Origin: Flavobacterium soli DSM 19725
GTDB lineage: Bacteria > Bacteroidota > Bacteroidia > Flavobacteriales > Flavobacteriaceae
Direction of reading: 5' to 3'
Assembly: GCF_000422705.1 (NCBI RefSeq)
Contig: NZ_AUGO01000014.1
Span: 51,337-115,336 of the forward strand
DNA length: 64,000 nt
Shown: piece after piece, positions 48,782 through 58,468 of the stretch
How positions within the stretch are numbered: position 1 is the stretch's first letter
Layout of the letters: every line of letters starts with the position of its first letter
Translations under genes and position numbers: made by a program
The notes under the pieces: generated by a model
Seen by the model: the letters and a program-made list of their open reading frames with translations, nothing else
The model's database searches: none
Told to the model about the DNA's origin: nothing

Positions 48782-49981
48782 TTATCTATCGAAAGAAAAT
48801 ATATTTTCCACCTTTTTTCCTAAATACATATCCTTGATCATTTTGGCTGCTATCACACTGAAAGTGATTCCGTTGCCACCATACCCTAATGCAAAATACA
48901 TATTGGGATGGTCTTTATGTTCGCCAATAAACGGCAATCCGTCCTTTGTTTCGCCAAATGTACCACACCAATAGAAGTCGACTTCGATTTTACTCTTTGG
49001 AAAAAGCTTTTTAAAACGCTTCAAAATGTCCTCGTTTTTCTTTTCCATCAGCTTGTCGCGACGTTTTGGATCTTGAAAAGGTTCGTCAAAACCACCCACC
49101 ATAATCCGATTGTCATCAGTAGTTCTAACATATATATAAGGTCGGGCAGTTTCCCATATCAGGCAACGTTCGTTCCAAAAATCCTCGTCTTTGAGGGGTT
49201 TGCTCACAAAAACATAGGTCGAATTCAGTTTCATGACTTTTTCGTCCAATAAATGTTCTGATTCGAAACCTGGGGCTGCAATTATTTTTTTTGCCTTTAT
49301 GGTATTTTTCTTTTCCGTATGAGCCAAAATAAATCCTTTTTTATTTTCCGTTTTCACAACATCAGTATGGCTATACACCACTAATCCAGAGTGTTTTTTA
49401 TGATGATTTAAAATAGCCTGACATAATTTATAGGTATCAACTTGAGCGGAAACATCGTTATACAATGCCGCTTTTTTATCAATATTGAATTTGTCTTTTA
49501 ATTGTTTTTGATTCAAAAAAGAAACAGGTAATTTGTGTTTTTTTCGAATTTCATATTCTTTTTCCAAGTCTTTCACGCCTTTCGCATCCGATGCTAAATA
49601 AAGACTGGACTTCATTGTAAAATCAGCTTCTATCTTTAATTTTTTGATAATTTTTTGAAGGATAGAAATTGATTCGAGGCATAATTCATAAGCTTTTACA
49701 GCATTTTTCTCGCCTACTTTTTCGATCAAGTCAAAAAGGAAGATGTCAATTTCATACTGCAACTGTGCTGAACTGGCAGTCGTGCTTCCGGTTGACTCCA
49801 TTCGTTTATCGACAATCACACATTTAACGCCTTCTTCACATAAAAAATGTGCCGCAAGAGCTCCTGTAATTCCCGAACCGATGATGAGTACTTCGGTTTC
49901 TATATCTTCATCTAAAGTTTTGTAGTCAGACGAAAGTCCGTTTTTGATAAGCCAGAAGGGTAATCCTGATTTTAAATTCAT
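48782..49981 (-). CDS. FAD-dependent DAO-family oxidoreductase
   Basis: 399 residues with the dinucleotide-binding motif LIIGSGITGALAAHFLCEEG near residue 32, a second FAD-contact segment STGSTTASSAQLQYEID, and the C-terminal LPFIGEHKDHPNMYFALGYGGNGITFS typical of glycine/D-amino-acid oxidase-like enzymes. No signal peptide. The substrate is unknown; some relatives carry an extra Rieske domain, absent here. It is the first gene of a minus-strand pair with the PH-domain protein. Confidence 0.9.
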   Translation of the reverse strand: MNLKSGLPFWLIKNGLSSDYKTLDEDIETEVLIIGSGITGALAAHFLCEEGVKCVIVDKRMESTGSTTASSAQLQYEIDIFLFDLIEKVGEKNAVKAYELCLESISILQKIIKKLKIEADFTMKSSLYLASDAKGVKDLEKEYEIRKKHKLPVSFLNQKQLKDKFNIDKKAALYNDVSAQVDTYKLCQAILNHHKKHSGLVVYSHTDVVKTENKKGFILAHTEKKNTIKAKKIIAAPGFESEHLLDEKVMKLNSTYVFVSKPLKDEDFWNERCLIWETARPYIYVRTTDDNRIMVGGFDEPFQDPKRRDKLMEKKNEDILKRFKKLFPKSKIEVDFYWCGTFGETKDGLPFIGEHKDHPNMYFALGYGGNGITFSVIAAKMIKDMYLGKKVENIFSFDR

Positions 49982-50132
49982 TGTATAGCTTTTTTTAAAG
50001 TTAAATTTAAAGCTATTCTGAAATGTGATATTATTTTTTAAGTAAAAATTATGATATCAAAAAAATAAAATAAAACTTGTTAGTTTAAGATAAATTTTAT
50101 TATTTTTAAAAACAATTTAAACATTACAAGCC

Positions 50133-51668
50133 ATGCTAGTTAAAATTTTTGGAAGTGCGGTATTCGGGGTGGAAGCGACCACCATTACAGTTGAAGTAAA
50201 TATGGACAAGGGAATCGGTTACCACCTCGTTGGATTGCCCGATAACGCCATAAAAGAAAGCAGTTTCAGGATTGCTGCTGCACTCAAAAACAACGGTTTT
50301 GCCATGCCCGGCAAAAAAATCATCATCAACATGGCTCCAGCCGATTTAAGAAAAGAAGGATCAGCTTATGATTTGACTTTGGCGATTGGAATTCTCGTTG
50401 GTTCTGCTCAAATAAAGGCCGATGAAGTCGATAAATATGTCATCATGGGCGAACTTTCGCTTGACGGTGGATTGCAACCCATAAAAGGAGCTTTGCCAAT
50501 TGCCATAAAAGCAAAAGAAGAAGGTTTTAAAGGATTTTTTCTGCCAAAGCAAAATGCCAAAGAAGCTGCAATTGTTTCGGGTTTGGATGTATATGGCGTT
50601 GAAAACCTGAAAGAAGTGGTTGACTTTTTTGAAGGAACGGGAACACTCGAACCTACTATTTTCGATACAAGAGCCGAATTTTATAAGACATTAGATTTTC
50701 CCGAATTCGATTTCAGCGATGTGAAAGGGCAGGAGTCCATTAAAAGGTGTATGGAAATCGCAGCCGCTGGTGGTCACAATATCATCTTGATTGGACCTCC
50801 AGGAGCTGGAAAGACAATGTTGGCCAAAAGATTGCCTAGTATTTTACCGCCTATGACGTTGCGAGAAGCATTGGAAACCACAAAAATTCATAGTGTTGCT
50901 GGAAAATTAAAGGAAGTTGGGTTGATGAATCAACGGCCTTTCCGTAGTCCGCATCACACGATTTCTAATGTAGCACTTGTTGGCGGTGGAAGCTATCCTC
51001 AACCGGGAGAAATTTCGATGGCTCACAATGGCGTTTTATTTTTGGATGAATTGCCAGAGTTCAAGCGTGATGTTTTGGAAGTAATGCGACAGCCCCTTGA
51101 AGATCGTGAAGTGACGATTTCTAGGGCGAAATTTACAGTAACTTATCCTTCATCGTTTATGTTGGTGGCGAGTATGAATCCAAGTCCGAGTGGTTTTTTC
51201 AATGATCCTGATATGCCTTCAAAATCTTCGCCTCATGAAATGAACCGTTATATGAGTAAGATTTCTGGGCCTTTGTTGGACCGAATTGACATTCATATCG
51301 AAGTGACTCCGGTTCCTTTTGATAAATTATCCGAAGAACGAAAAGCCGAAAGCAGTGTGGATATCCGAAAACGGGTGACAAATGCACGAGAACTTCAATC
51401 CAAGCGATTTGAGGAAATGGACAAAGTGAACTACAATGCCCAAATGAATACCAAGCAAATTAGGGAATTTTGTGCCTTGGATGAAGGTTCAAAGCAACTG
51501 CTCAAAACCGCAATGGAACGCCTAAACCTTTCTGCAAGAGCTTATGACCGTATCCTAAAAGTTTCCAGAACCATAGCCGATTTGGAAGCTTCGGAAAATG
51601 TGGAAGCTTCTCATATTGCAGAGGCTATTCAATATAGAAGTTTGGATCGTGAGGGGTGGTTGGGGTAA
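50133..51668 (+). CDS. YifB/ComM-family Mg-chelatase-like AAA+ ATPase
   Basis: 511 residues. An N-terminal S5/Lon-like domain (GVEATTITVEVNMDKGIGYH, MAPADLRKEGSAYDL) precedes an AAA+ module with Walker A GPPGAGKTMLAKRLPS near residue 222 and Walker B VLFLDELPEFKRDVLE, and a C-terminal Mg_chelatase_C domain (LNLSARAYDRILKVSRTIADL). Characterised ComM is a branch-migration helicase that promotes integration during natural transformation. Full length, cytoplasmic. A competence role here is by homology. Confidence 0.94.
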   Translation: MLVKIFGSAVFGVEATTITVEVNMDKGIGYHLVGLPDNAIKESSFRIAAALKNNGFAMPGKKIIINMAPADLRKEGSAYDLTLAIGILVGSAQIKADEVDKYVIMGELSLDGGLQPIKGALPIAIKAKEEGFKGFFLPKQNAKEAAIVSGLDVYGVENLKEVVDFFEGTGTLEPTIFDTRAEFYKTLDFPEFDFSDVKGQESIKRCMEIAAAGGHNIILIGPPGAGKTMLAKRLPSILPPMTLREALETTKIHSVAGKLKEVGLMNQRPFRSPHHTISNVALVGGGSYPQPGEISMAHNGVLFLDELPEFKRDVLEVMRQPLEDREVTISRAKFTVTYPSSFMLVASMNPSPSGFFNDPDMPSKSSPHEMNRYMSKISGPLLDRIDIHIEVTPVPFDKLSEERKAESSVDIRKRVTNARELQSKRFEEMDKVNYNAQMNTKQIREFCALDEGSKQLLKTAMERLNLSARAYDRILKVSRTIADLEASENVEASHIAEAIQYRSLDREGWLG

Positions 51669-51693
51669 GGATATTATTGTTATGCGTTCTTTT

Positions 51694-52566
51694 TTATTCT
51701 TTTTTAAACATATTTCCATAATGTTCAACGTGATGAGGAAATTCCTCTTCGTAAAATGGGTAACTAATTCCCAAAATTGAAATTTCGTATCCCTTATCTT
51801 TCATACCCATAATTGCATTTCCAGCAACTCCTTTTATTTCAAGTCCATCCTGTCTGAATACTTTTAATTCTAATATCACTTGAGTATCAATAAATTCAAG
51901 TTTTCGGTCGTCATTATTTAATACAATATTATTTTTCAAGCAGTATTCTTTGAAGAATTCGTATGGCGTTTCAATTCCATTGAATTCAATTAGTCCAAAT
52001 GCAACTCCCATTGGTGCATCTGCTTTTTCGAGTTTTGAAGTTCCAATTTCTTTGTCCCCTAAAACTACTTTATAGGTTTTACAGTTCTTTAGTACCTTTT
52101 CGTTGTAAAAATCTAAATAATAGTCAGAAGCAAGGCATTCGAATGTCTTATCTTTAAAAAAGAATATGAAATGTTTTCTATCCGAATTATCATTTTGAAT
52201 TATCTTAATTGGGTTCGGTAATTTTCTATCTAATCCACTTTTAATTTCATAGAATTCACCCCATTCTAATTTTGATGGTTTAATTCTATACTGACCATGG
52301 TAAAAGCCTTCGTCATTACAAGTGTTCAGAGAATATTCCGCACAGTTTTTAAATCGGATTTTAACTTTGTCACCTTCTTGATATTTGTCGAATTGAAAAT
52401 GATTGAGGTAAATATCCATTATTAAGTCAATTTCGTCCACTTTTAATTCAATTTCAGGTGAAACTGGGTCAGCGTTCCAATCTTTCGTTATTTGGATATA
52501 GTCAATTTTTCGAGTTGGAATTTCCTCTACCTTATTTGTTCCAAATATTTTATTTATCCAACTCAA
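51694..52566 (-). CDS. Hypothetical cytoplasmic protein
   Basis: 290 residues of unknown family, starting MSWINKIFGTNKVEEIPTRK. There is no signal or membrane segment. The body is rich in Asp/Glu/Lys and aromatic residues with predicted beta-strands (EGDKVKIRFKNCAEYSLN, HFIFFFKDKTFECLASDYY). The composition resembles small Bacteroidota immunity or stress-type proteins, but no toxin partner is adjacent. It converges on the YifB gene with a 25-bp gap. Its upstream region (52567-52789) is extremely AT-rich with no gene that I can support. Confidence 0.7.
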   Translation of the reverse strand: MSWINKIFGTNKVEEIPTRKIDYIQITKDWNADPVSPEIELKVDEIDLIMDIYLNHFQFDKYQEGDKVKIRFKNCAEYSLNTCNDEGFYHGQYRIKPSKLEWGEFYEIKSGLDRKLPNPIKIIQNDNSDRKHFIFFFKDKTFECLASDYYLDFYNEKVLKNCKTYKVVLGDKEIGTSKLEKADAPMGVAFGLIEFNGIETPYEFFKEYCLKNNIVLNNDDRKLEFIDTQVILELKVFRQDGLEIKGVAGNAIMGMKDKGYEISILGISYPFYEEEFPHHVEHYGNMFKKE

Positions 52567-52789
52567 TTTCTTTTGTTTTAGTTTTTTTTAAATAACGGAC
52601 AGCTCAGTTTTTTTTCTGTAACTCTTAAAAGTTGTTTCTATTATTTCTCAGCTTTTTTAGTCCTTATTATATGTATGATTATTTCATTCTACCAATTTAA
52701 GACCAAGGGTAAATAAATCGTTCTTAATATTTAATCTTTTTAATTTATAAATTATTGTTTATTATACAAATACATTTTAATGATAAGCT

Positions 52790-53179
52790 TTATTGATTAA
52801 GCTTTTTTTCTCTTATCAATTCCCAAAAACCATATAATATAATCCAAAAAGGTAAAATTAAGAAGCTTAAATTTGTAAAACCATAGTTGTTTTCTCCGAA
52901 AAACAAAACCATATATGTCAATAGACATCCAAAGAATATTGATATAATTCCTGCAAATCTTTTTAAGAAAAGTAGAGGTTCTCTTTTTAAAATTTCAAAA
53001 ACTAATAAATAAACCATACTCAAGATATAAAACCCTAAGAATATACTAACAAGCATTTTACTTTTTGAGAGCAAATCAAATTGATTTATTGCTGAAAATA
53101 AAAAAGCAATAATTAAAAATATTCTTGAAATAAACCAAAAGTAATATGTTTTTGAATAAAATTTTTTTAAAAAAACCAT
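52790..53179 (-). CDS. Small four-helix membrane protein, unknown
   Basis: 129 residues with four hydrophobic segments at about 14-32, 42-62, 73-93 and 103-121 and a basic C-terminus (REKKLNQ). No recognised domain. AT-rich, with A/T-ending codons dominant. It is 33 bp downstream of the GNAT-like gene on the same strand and could be cotranscribed with it. Confidence 0.65.
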   Translation of the reverse strand: MVFLKKFYSKTYYFWFISRIFLIIAFLFSAINQFDLLSKSKMLVSIFLGFYILSMVYLLVFEILKREPLLFLKRFAGIISIFFGCLLTYMVLFFGENNYGFTNLSFLILPFWIILYGFWELIREKKLNQ

Positions 53180-53212
53180 TAGATTACATTTTAATTGATT
53201 GAAGATTTTTAA

Positions 53213-54331
53213 TCAAATCCCAATCATATAAGTCCTCCTTCTCCTAAAAATCACAGGATCAAAATGTTTCCACAAATTCTGGATCGCCAAATTATCCTCT
53301 AATTCTGGTGTTCGGATGCAGTTGGTGATGCCTTTTTGCTTGAAGGTCTCATAATATTCATTAAAAATCAGAGCCGTGACACCTTTGCTTTGGTAAAAAG
53401 GATCAACGCCAATCAGGTAAAATAAAACTTCCTTGCTGTTTTTTCGGGCATTCAATAAATGGAATAATCCAAACGGAAAAAGCTTTCCGTTCGCTTTTTG
53501 CAAAGCTTTGGAGAAACTTGGCATCACGATACTAAAAGCGACCAAATTTTCATTTTTATCCACCACAAACTTGATGTATTCCGGATTGATAAAACTGATG
53601 TATTTTTTCTTGAAATATTCTTTCTGCACTTCGGTAATGGCAACGAAAGAGGACAATTCTGCATACGAAGCATTGAACAAGTCGAACATCTTATCGACAT
53701 ACGGCATGATTTCTTTTGTTTTGGTAAAATTCAATGAGGTGAGTTCATATCTTTTGGCAATCAAGTCTTTCACTTTTACAAAAAACTCAGGCTTTACATT
53801 CGAAAATGGAAATTTACTTTCGATGTATTCTTTTTCTTTTACATAGCCTAATTGCTCCAAATGTTTGGCATAATAGGGGAAATTATACCAGGTTATCATC
53901 GAGCCCATTTCGTCAAAACCTTCGGTCATGACACCCACTTTATCCAGGTTTGAAAATCCCATCGGACCTTCAACATGGTCCAGCTGGTTTTCTTTTCCGT
54001 AAGCAATCACTTTTTCCAGAAGCGCTTTTGTAACCTCGATATCGTCAATCACATCCCACCATCCAAAACGTACTTTTCGTTTGCCTTGATCGTTGACCTC
54101 ATTCCAATTGATGATAGCGGTAATTCTTCCAGCAATTTTTCCGTCCTTGTAGGCAATATAAAACTTTGCATCGGCACTTTGAAAAGCTGGATTCTTTGTC
54201 TTATCAAAGGATTCCAATTCGTCATCAATCAATGGCGGAACCCAATACGGATGATTTTTATATAAGGAAAATGGAAACTTTATATATTCTAAAAGTTCTT
54301 TTTTAGTAACGGCTTCTTTAATGGTAATCAT
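53213..54331 (-). CDS. GNAT-superfamily protein, YghO-like
   Basis: 372 residues. N-terminal YIKFPFSLYKNHPYWVPPL is the mark of the YghO-type family, followed by DAKFYIAYKDGKIAGRITAII and VRFGWWDVIDDIEVTKALL. The acetyl-CoA-binding region lies near LIGVDPFYQSKGVTALIFNEYY. These proteins appear to be acyltransferases of unknown substrate. Its ATG overlaps the last base of the upstream stop (TAATG), so translation is coupled to the outer-membrane protein gene. Confidence 0.85.
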   Translation of the reverse strand: MITIKEAVTKKELLEYIKFPFSLYKNHPYWVPPLIDDELESFDKTKNPAFQSADAKFYIAYKDGKIAGRITAIINWNEVNDQGKRKVRFGWWDVIDDIEVTKALLEKVIAYGKENQLDHVEGPMGFSNLDKVGVMTEGFDEMGSMITWYNFPYYAKHLEQLGYVKEKEYIESKFPFSNVKPEFFVKVKDLIAKRYELTSLNFTKTKEIMPYVDKMFDLFNASYAELSSFVAITEVQKEYFKKKYISFINPEYIKFVVDKNENLVAFSIVMPSFSKALQKANGKLFPFGLFHLLNARKNSKEVLFYLIGVDPFYQSKGVTALIFNEYYETFKQKGITNCIRTPELEDNLAIQNLWKHFDPVIFRRRRTYMIGI

Positions 54332-55290
54332 TAGGGTTGTACAGGTTCTAGTTCAACTTCGTCTTTGCGTTTTTTCTTTTCTTCTTTTGCTTTTTTCTTG
54401 TCTTCCTTGCTTTCTTTTCCGCTTTTGATCAGGACAGGTTTGTAGTTCTTGTCAAAACGCCATGAAAGCCCGATACCACCATAAAAAATAGAAGGCGTAT
54501 CTTTGAAATTCCCACCAATGGAAGCATCAATTTGAATATTTTCTTTGATCAAATAGGCAGCACCACCTCTCAGGATAGAATCGGCATAATAGTCACTTTT
54601 AAAACCTTGATTTTCAATAAATCCCGACCATTGTTCATTAAATCCTTTAGTTAAAGTGACCACATATCCATAACTGGAAAAATCAGTACCAATCTTATCA
54701 GCAATGATATTGGTTACTAAAACGAAACCGCCACTAAATTGATTTTGTGTGATAAGCATCGCTTTTGGAGAGAAATTTGGCTCTTCAGGATATGAAAACG
54801 GACTGTCAAAATTCAAATTTGCTCCAGCAAAAACTCCGACGGCAGGAATAAATTGTCTCCATTTAAAACGGTGATTGGCTTTCCAGCTGTGTATATTTAT
54901 TTTCTCTTCATAATTTTTGTGGGGATCATAAATCAGGTATTTTGCCCCGATAATGGTTTGCTTCAAAGCGCTTCTGGTTTCCCTGCTAAAATCGGTTTCA
55001 AAGGAATCATTTTGATATTGCAATTCAACATTGAACTCCAATTGTTCTAAAAAAGCACCATATCGAAGGGTTAAATCCATTCCGAAACCATTGGTTTTTG
55101 TTCTTAGGAGTGAATGCTCTTCGGTAATTCCATAGATTCCAGTTTCGGCTTGAAATACTGTTTTTCCGACAGAAAAAGCTGCTTGTGATTCACCCGGTCG
55201 ATTGGAATTGATCACATCTGTATGTTGAGCATAGGCTGTAGCAAACGAAAAAAAAGTAATCGCTAAAGCTGATAGTCTGATTTTGAGCAT
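54331..55290 (-). CDS. Outer-membrane beta-barrel protein, phenol-MetA-like transporter family
   Basis: 319 residues, signal peptide ending ATAYAQ. The mature protein begins HTDVINSNRPGESQAAFSV, and strands such as FQAETGIYGI and LTLRYGAFLEQLEFNVELQYQ alternate polar and aromatic residues, as in MetA-pathway outer-membrane channels (PF13557 type). A highly charged Lys/Glu tail follows the barrel (SGKESKEDKKKAKEEKKKRK). It may export or import hydrophobic compounds; specificity unknown. Confidence 0.82.
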   Translation of the reverse strand: MLKIRLSALAITFFSFATAYAQHTDVINSNRPGESQAAFSVGKTVFQAETGIYGITEEHSLLRTKTNGFGMDLTLRYGAFLEQLEFNVELQYQNDSFETDFSRETRSALKQTIIGAKYLIYDPHKNYEEKINIHSWKANHRFKWRQFIPAVGVFAGANLNFDSPFSYPEEPNFSPKAMLITQNQFSGGFVLVTNIIADKIGTDFSSYGYVVTLTKGFNEQWSGFIENQGFKSDYYADSILRGGAAYLIKENIQIDASIGGNFKDTPSIFYGGIGLSWRFDKNYKPVLIKSGKESKEDKKKAKEEKKKRKDEVELEPVQP

Positions 55291-55416
55291 AATTAATTAT
55301 TTAGAAATGATAGACATCATATAAACCCAAATGTACTATAATTTATTATTTATTTAAGACTGATAATTTATTTTTAAAGTTATGATTTGTTAAATTTGAC
55401 AAATTTTATTTTACAA

Positions 55417-55701
55417 ATGGAGACAGCTTCTTTTAACGGTTTTATAAAAACAATCCTGTACATTGTTCTGTTTTACTATGCCTTTAAATTTTTGGCAAGA
55501 CTATTTTTGCCTATGTTGGTTAAAAAAGTAGTACAAAAAGCAGGGCAAAATTTTCAGCAACAATACACCTATCAAAATCAACAGCAAAACCAGTATCAAA
55601 ACACTACAAAAGATGAAATTATCATCGATACTGCAAAATCTACAAAACCTCGCGAAACCAAAAAGGTAGGTGAGTATGTGGATTATGAAGAAATTGAGTA
55701 A
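55417..55701 (+). CDS. DUF4834 small membrane protein
   Basis: 94 residues from the ATG at 55417; the in-frame TTG at 55387 is less likely. One N-terminal transmembrane segment (FIKTILYIVLFYYAFKFLAR) is followed by a Gln/Asn-rich linker and an acidic end (DEIIIDTAKS ... VDYEEIE). This matches the Bacteroidota DUF4834 family of unknown function, which is usually next to a YfhO gene as here (78 bp downstream). Confidence 0.85.
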   Translation: METASFNGFIKTILYIVLFYYAFKFLARLFLPMLVKKVVQKAGQNFQQQYTYQNQQQNQYQNTTKDEIIIDTAKSTKPRETKKVGEYVDYEEIE

Positions 55702-55778
55702 GTTTGCATGGTTCAGTTTATAGTTTACGGTTTTAATCATACACTGAACTTTAAACCTTTAAACTTTAAACCAGATCA

Positions 55779-58217
55779 ATGAAATTCCTGAACAAGTTCT
55801 ATCCACATCTATTGGCCATTCTTGGCTTTGTTGTCATTTCCCTCATTTATTTTTATCCAGTCCTGCAAGGAAAACAGTTGTATCAGTCTGATATTGCTCA
55901 GTTTACAGGTATGGCAAAAGAGCAAAATGATTTTCGTGCAGAAGAAAATGCCGAACCATATTGGACCGATGCTGCTTTTGGTGGAATGCCAACCTATCAA
56001 ATGGGGGCGAATTATCCGAATGATTGGATTGGAGCTTTGGATGATGCTCTACGTTTTTTACCTCGACCTTCCGATTACTTGTTTTTATATTTTCTAGGTT
56101 TTTATGGTTTGTTATTGGTTTTAAAAACCGATCCATTGAAGGCGTTTTTCGGAGCCTTGGCGTTTGGTTTTTCTACCTATATGATTATTATTTTAGGAGT
56201 TGGTCATAATGCAAAAGCCCATGCAATTGCCTATATGCCAATGGTTATTGCAGGTTTTATTTTGGTTTTTAGACAAAAATATATTGTTGGAGGTTTGATT
56301 ATGATGATTGCTACAGCATTAGAAATCAATGCGAATCACTTTCAAATGACCTATTATCTTTTGTTTTTACTTTTGATAATTGGAGGATATTTTATTTACC
56401 AATATATAAAAGCGAAAGAGTTCAAACCGCTTTTGTATGCTTTTGGAACGTTTGCCGTTGCCGGAATTTTCGCGCTTGGAGCCAATGCAACTAGTTTGAT
56501 GGCTACTTCCGAATATGCCGATTTTAGTATGAGAGGCAAAAGCGAACTTACTTTTAATCCTGATGGGACTAAAAATGAGACCACAACATCAATGGATTAT
56601 GACTATATCACGGAATACAGTTATGGTGTTTCCGAAAGTTTAAACCTTGTTGCTCCTCGACTTTTTGGTGGTTCAAATTCAGAAAAATTGGGTAACCAAT
56701 CACACATCTATGAGTTTATTTCTCAAAAAGGTGCATCACCAGAAGAAGCTATCGATTTCACCGAAAATTATGGCGTAACCTATTGGGGTGATCAGCCAAT
56801 TGTTGCCGCACCAGCCTATATTGGAGCTATCGTTTTCTTCTTGGCCATTCTAGCTCTATTCAATGATAAACGAAAAATAAAATACGCCTTTCTTGCCGGA
56901 GCCATCTTCACTTTGATGCTTTCGTGGGGAAAAAACTTCCCGATACTGACGAATTTCTTCATTGAAAATATTCCGATGTATGATAAATTCCGTGCAGTTT
57001 CTTCTATTCAAGTTATCTTGGAATTGTGTTTTCCAGTCTTGGCGATTATGGGATTGCAAAGCTTTTTTAAATCGGATAAAGATGAACAATGGAAATCATT
57101 AAAGCTGACAGGAGCTGTGAGTTTGGGCTTGATTGTTCTTTTATTTCTAGCAAAAGGATTATTCGATTTTTCAGGACCAATTGATGCTAGATTGTTCGAG
57201 ATGTTCAGTCAAATGGGCGATCCAACATTTGCCGATGAATTTATGGATGCCTTGAAAGCCGATAGAAAAGACCTGTATTCTGCTGATTTGCTTCGTTCTG
57301 GATTCTTGATTGTTGTGGCTTTCGGACTTTTATGGTTGTATACAAAAGAAAAGTTATCGCAAACATTTGCAGTAGTTTTAGTAGGCGTTTTTATGGTTGG
57401 CGATTTAGTTTTAGTTGATAAAAAATATGTGGATACCAGCGGATTTGTAAGTGCGAGAGAAGTGAAGGAACCTTTCCAAGCAACACCTTCGGATCAACAT
57501 ATTCTTCAAGATACTTCTCATTATAGAGTCTATGAAATCAATGGAAGATTGCAAGCCAGAACGTCCTATTTTCATAAATCGTTGTCAGGTTACAGTGCGG
57601 TAAGACCAAGAAGGATGGACCAATTATTTGCTTATCAAATTGATAAGAATAACTTGGAAGTCTTGAACATGCTCAATACAAAATATGTGATCCAAGTCGA
57701 TGAAAAAGGGCAGGAGTTTCCAGCTGTAAACCCAGATGCAAACGGAAATGCTTGGTTTGTAAAGGAAGTTAAGTTTGTAAACTCTCCAGACCAGGAAATG
57801 AAAGCTTTGGATAACATTGACAGCAAAAACCAAGCGGTAATCAATACTAAAGAATTCAAAGTAAGCAATGTTGCATCCTATCAAAAAGACAGCACAGCAA
57901 CAATTGTTTTAAACAAATACAAACCGAATTATTTGAAATATACTTCGAATAACGCCAACAAAGGTTTGGCTGTTTTCTCTGAAATCTATTATCCAAAAGG
58001 TTGGAATGTGACCATTGACGGACAAAAAACCGATCATTTCAGAGTGAACTATACCTTGAGAGGAATGGAAGTTCCAGCCGGAAAACATACCATTGAATTC
58101 AAATTTGAGCCAGAAGTGGTGAAAACGGGAAGTACAATTGCTTTGTTCAGTTCTATTGGAATAGTTTTGTTTTTGTTGGGAGGAATTTATTTTGAAAGCA
58201 AAAAGAAGAAGGAATAA
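55779..58217 (+). CDS. YfhO-family membrane protein
   Basis: 812 residues with about a dozen hydrophobic segments (HLLAILGFVVISLIYFYPVL, ALAFGFSTYMIIILGVGHNA, LLFLLLIIGGYFIYQYI and more), a large extracytoplasmic loop with a periplasmic C-terminal domain (YYPKGWNVTIDGQKTDHFRV, GKHTIEFKFEP), and a final segment before a basic end (ESKKKKE). YfhO proteins are GT-C-like and implicated in glycosylation of lipoteichoic or other surface glycans. The neighbours (glycosyltransferase, flippase) support a surface-glycan role. Confidence 0.88.
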   Translation: MKFLNKFYPHLLAILGFVVISLIYFYPVLQGKQLYQSDIAQFTGMAKEQNDFRAEENAEPYWTDAAFGGMPTYQMGANYPNDWIGALDDALRFLPRPSDYLFLYFLGFYGLLLVLKTDPLKAFFGALAFGFSTYMIIILGVGHNAKAHAIAYMPMVIAGFILVFRQKYIVGGLIMMIATALEINANHFQMTYYLLFLLLIIGGYFIYQYIKAKEFKPLLYAFGTFAVAGIFALGANATSLMATSEYADFSMRGKSELTFNPDGTKNETTTSMDYDYITEYSYGVSESLNLVAPRLFGGSNSEKLGNQSHIYEFISQKGASPEEAIDFTENYGVTYWGDQPIVAAPAYIGAIVFFLAILALFNDKRKIKYAFLAGAIFTLMLSWGKNFPILTNFFIENIPMYDKFRAVSSIQVILELCFPVLAIMGLQSFFKSDKDEQWKSLKLTGAVSLGLIVLLFLAKGLFDFSGPIDARLFEMFSQMGDPTFADEFMDALKADRKDLYSADLLRSGFLIVVAFGLLWLYTKEKLSQTFAVVLVGVFMVGDLVLVDKKYVDTSGFVSAREVKEPFQATPSDQHILQDTSHYRVYEINGRLQARTSYFHKSLSGYSAVRPRRMDQLFAYQIDKNNLEVLNMLNTKYVIQVDEKGQEFPAVNPDANGNAWFVKEVKFVNSPDQEMKALDNIDSKNQAVINTKEFKVSNVASYQKDSTATIVLNKYKPNYLKYTSNNANKGLAVFSEIYYPKGWNVTIDGQKTDHFRVNYTLRGMEVPAGKHTIEFKFEPEVVKTGSTIALFSSIGIVLFLLGGIYFESKKKKE

Positions 58218-58468
58218 ATTAAGGTTATTATGAAGCCTAAATCTCAATCATTTATTCAAAATAATAAAATTGATAAAGAGTTATGCCATATATATATATC
58301 GAACGTTTAGAACGACTTATGACATTGATAGAGCTTTCATATACCTTGAAAAATACTACCAAAATTATAAAGGGAAAATGACATTCAATGATTCATAAAT
58401 TTTCAGGACAAAACGAAAGATGAATGATTTAAAACTCATAGCCTACAACATATAACTTATAACGTCTC

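Noticed and set aside
53433..53846. 137-codon plus-strand frame
   Set aside because: It is wholly antisense to the well-supported GNAT-like gene and its protein has no domain.
58218..58468. Spacer before the glycosyltransferase checked for RNA genes
   Set aside because: Only AT-rich sequence with a short TATATATA run; no tRNA, hairpin terminator or riboswitch-like structure found.
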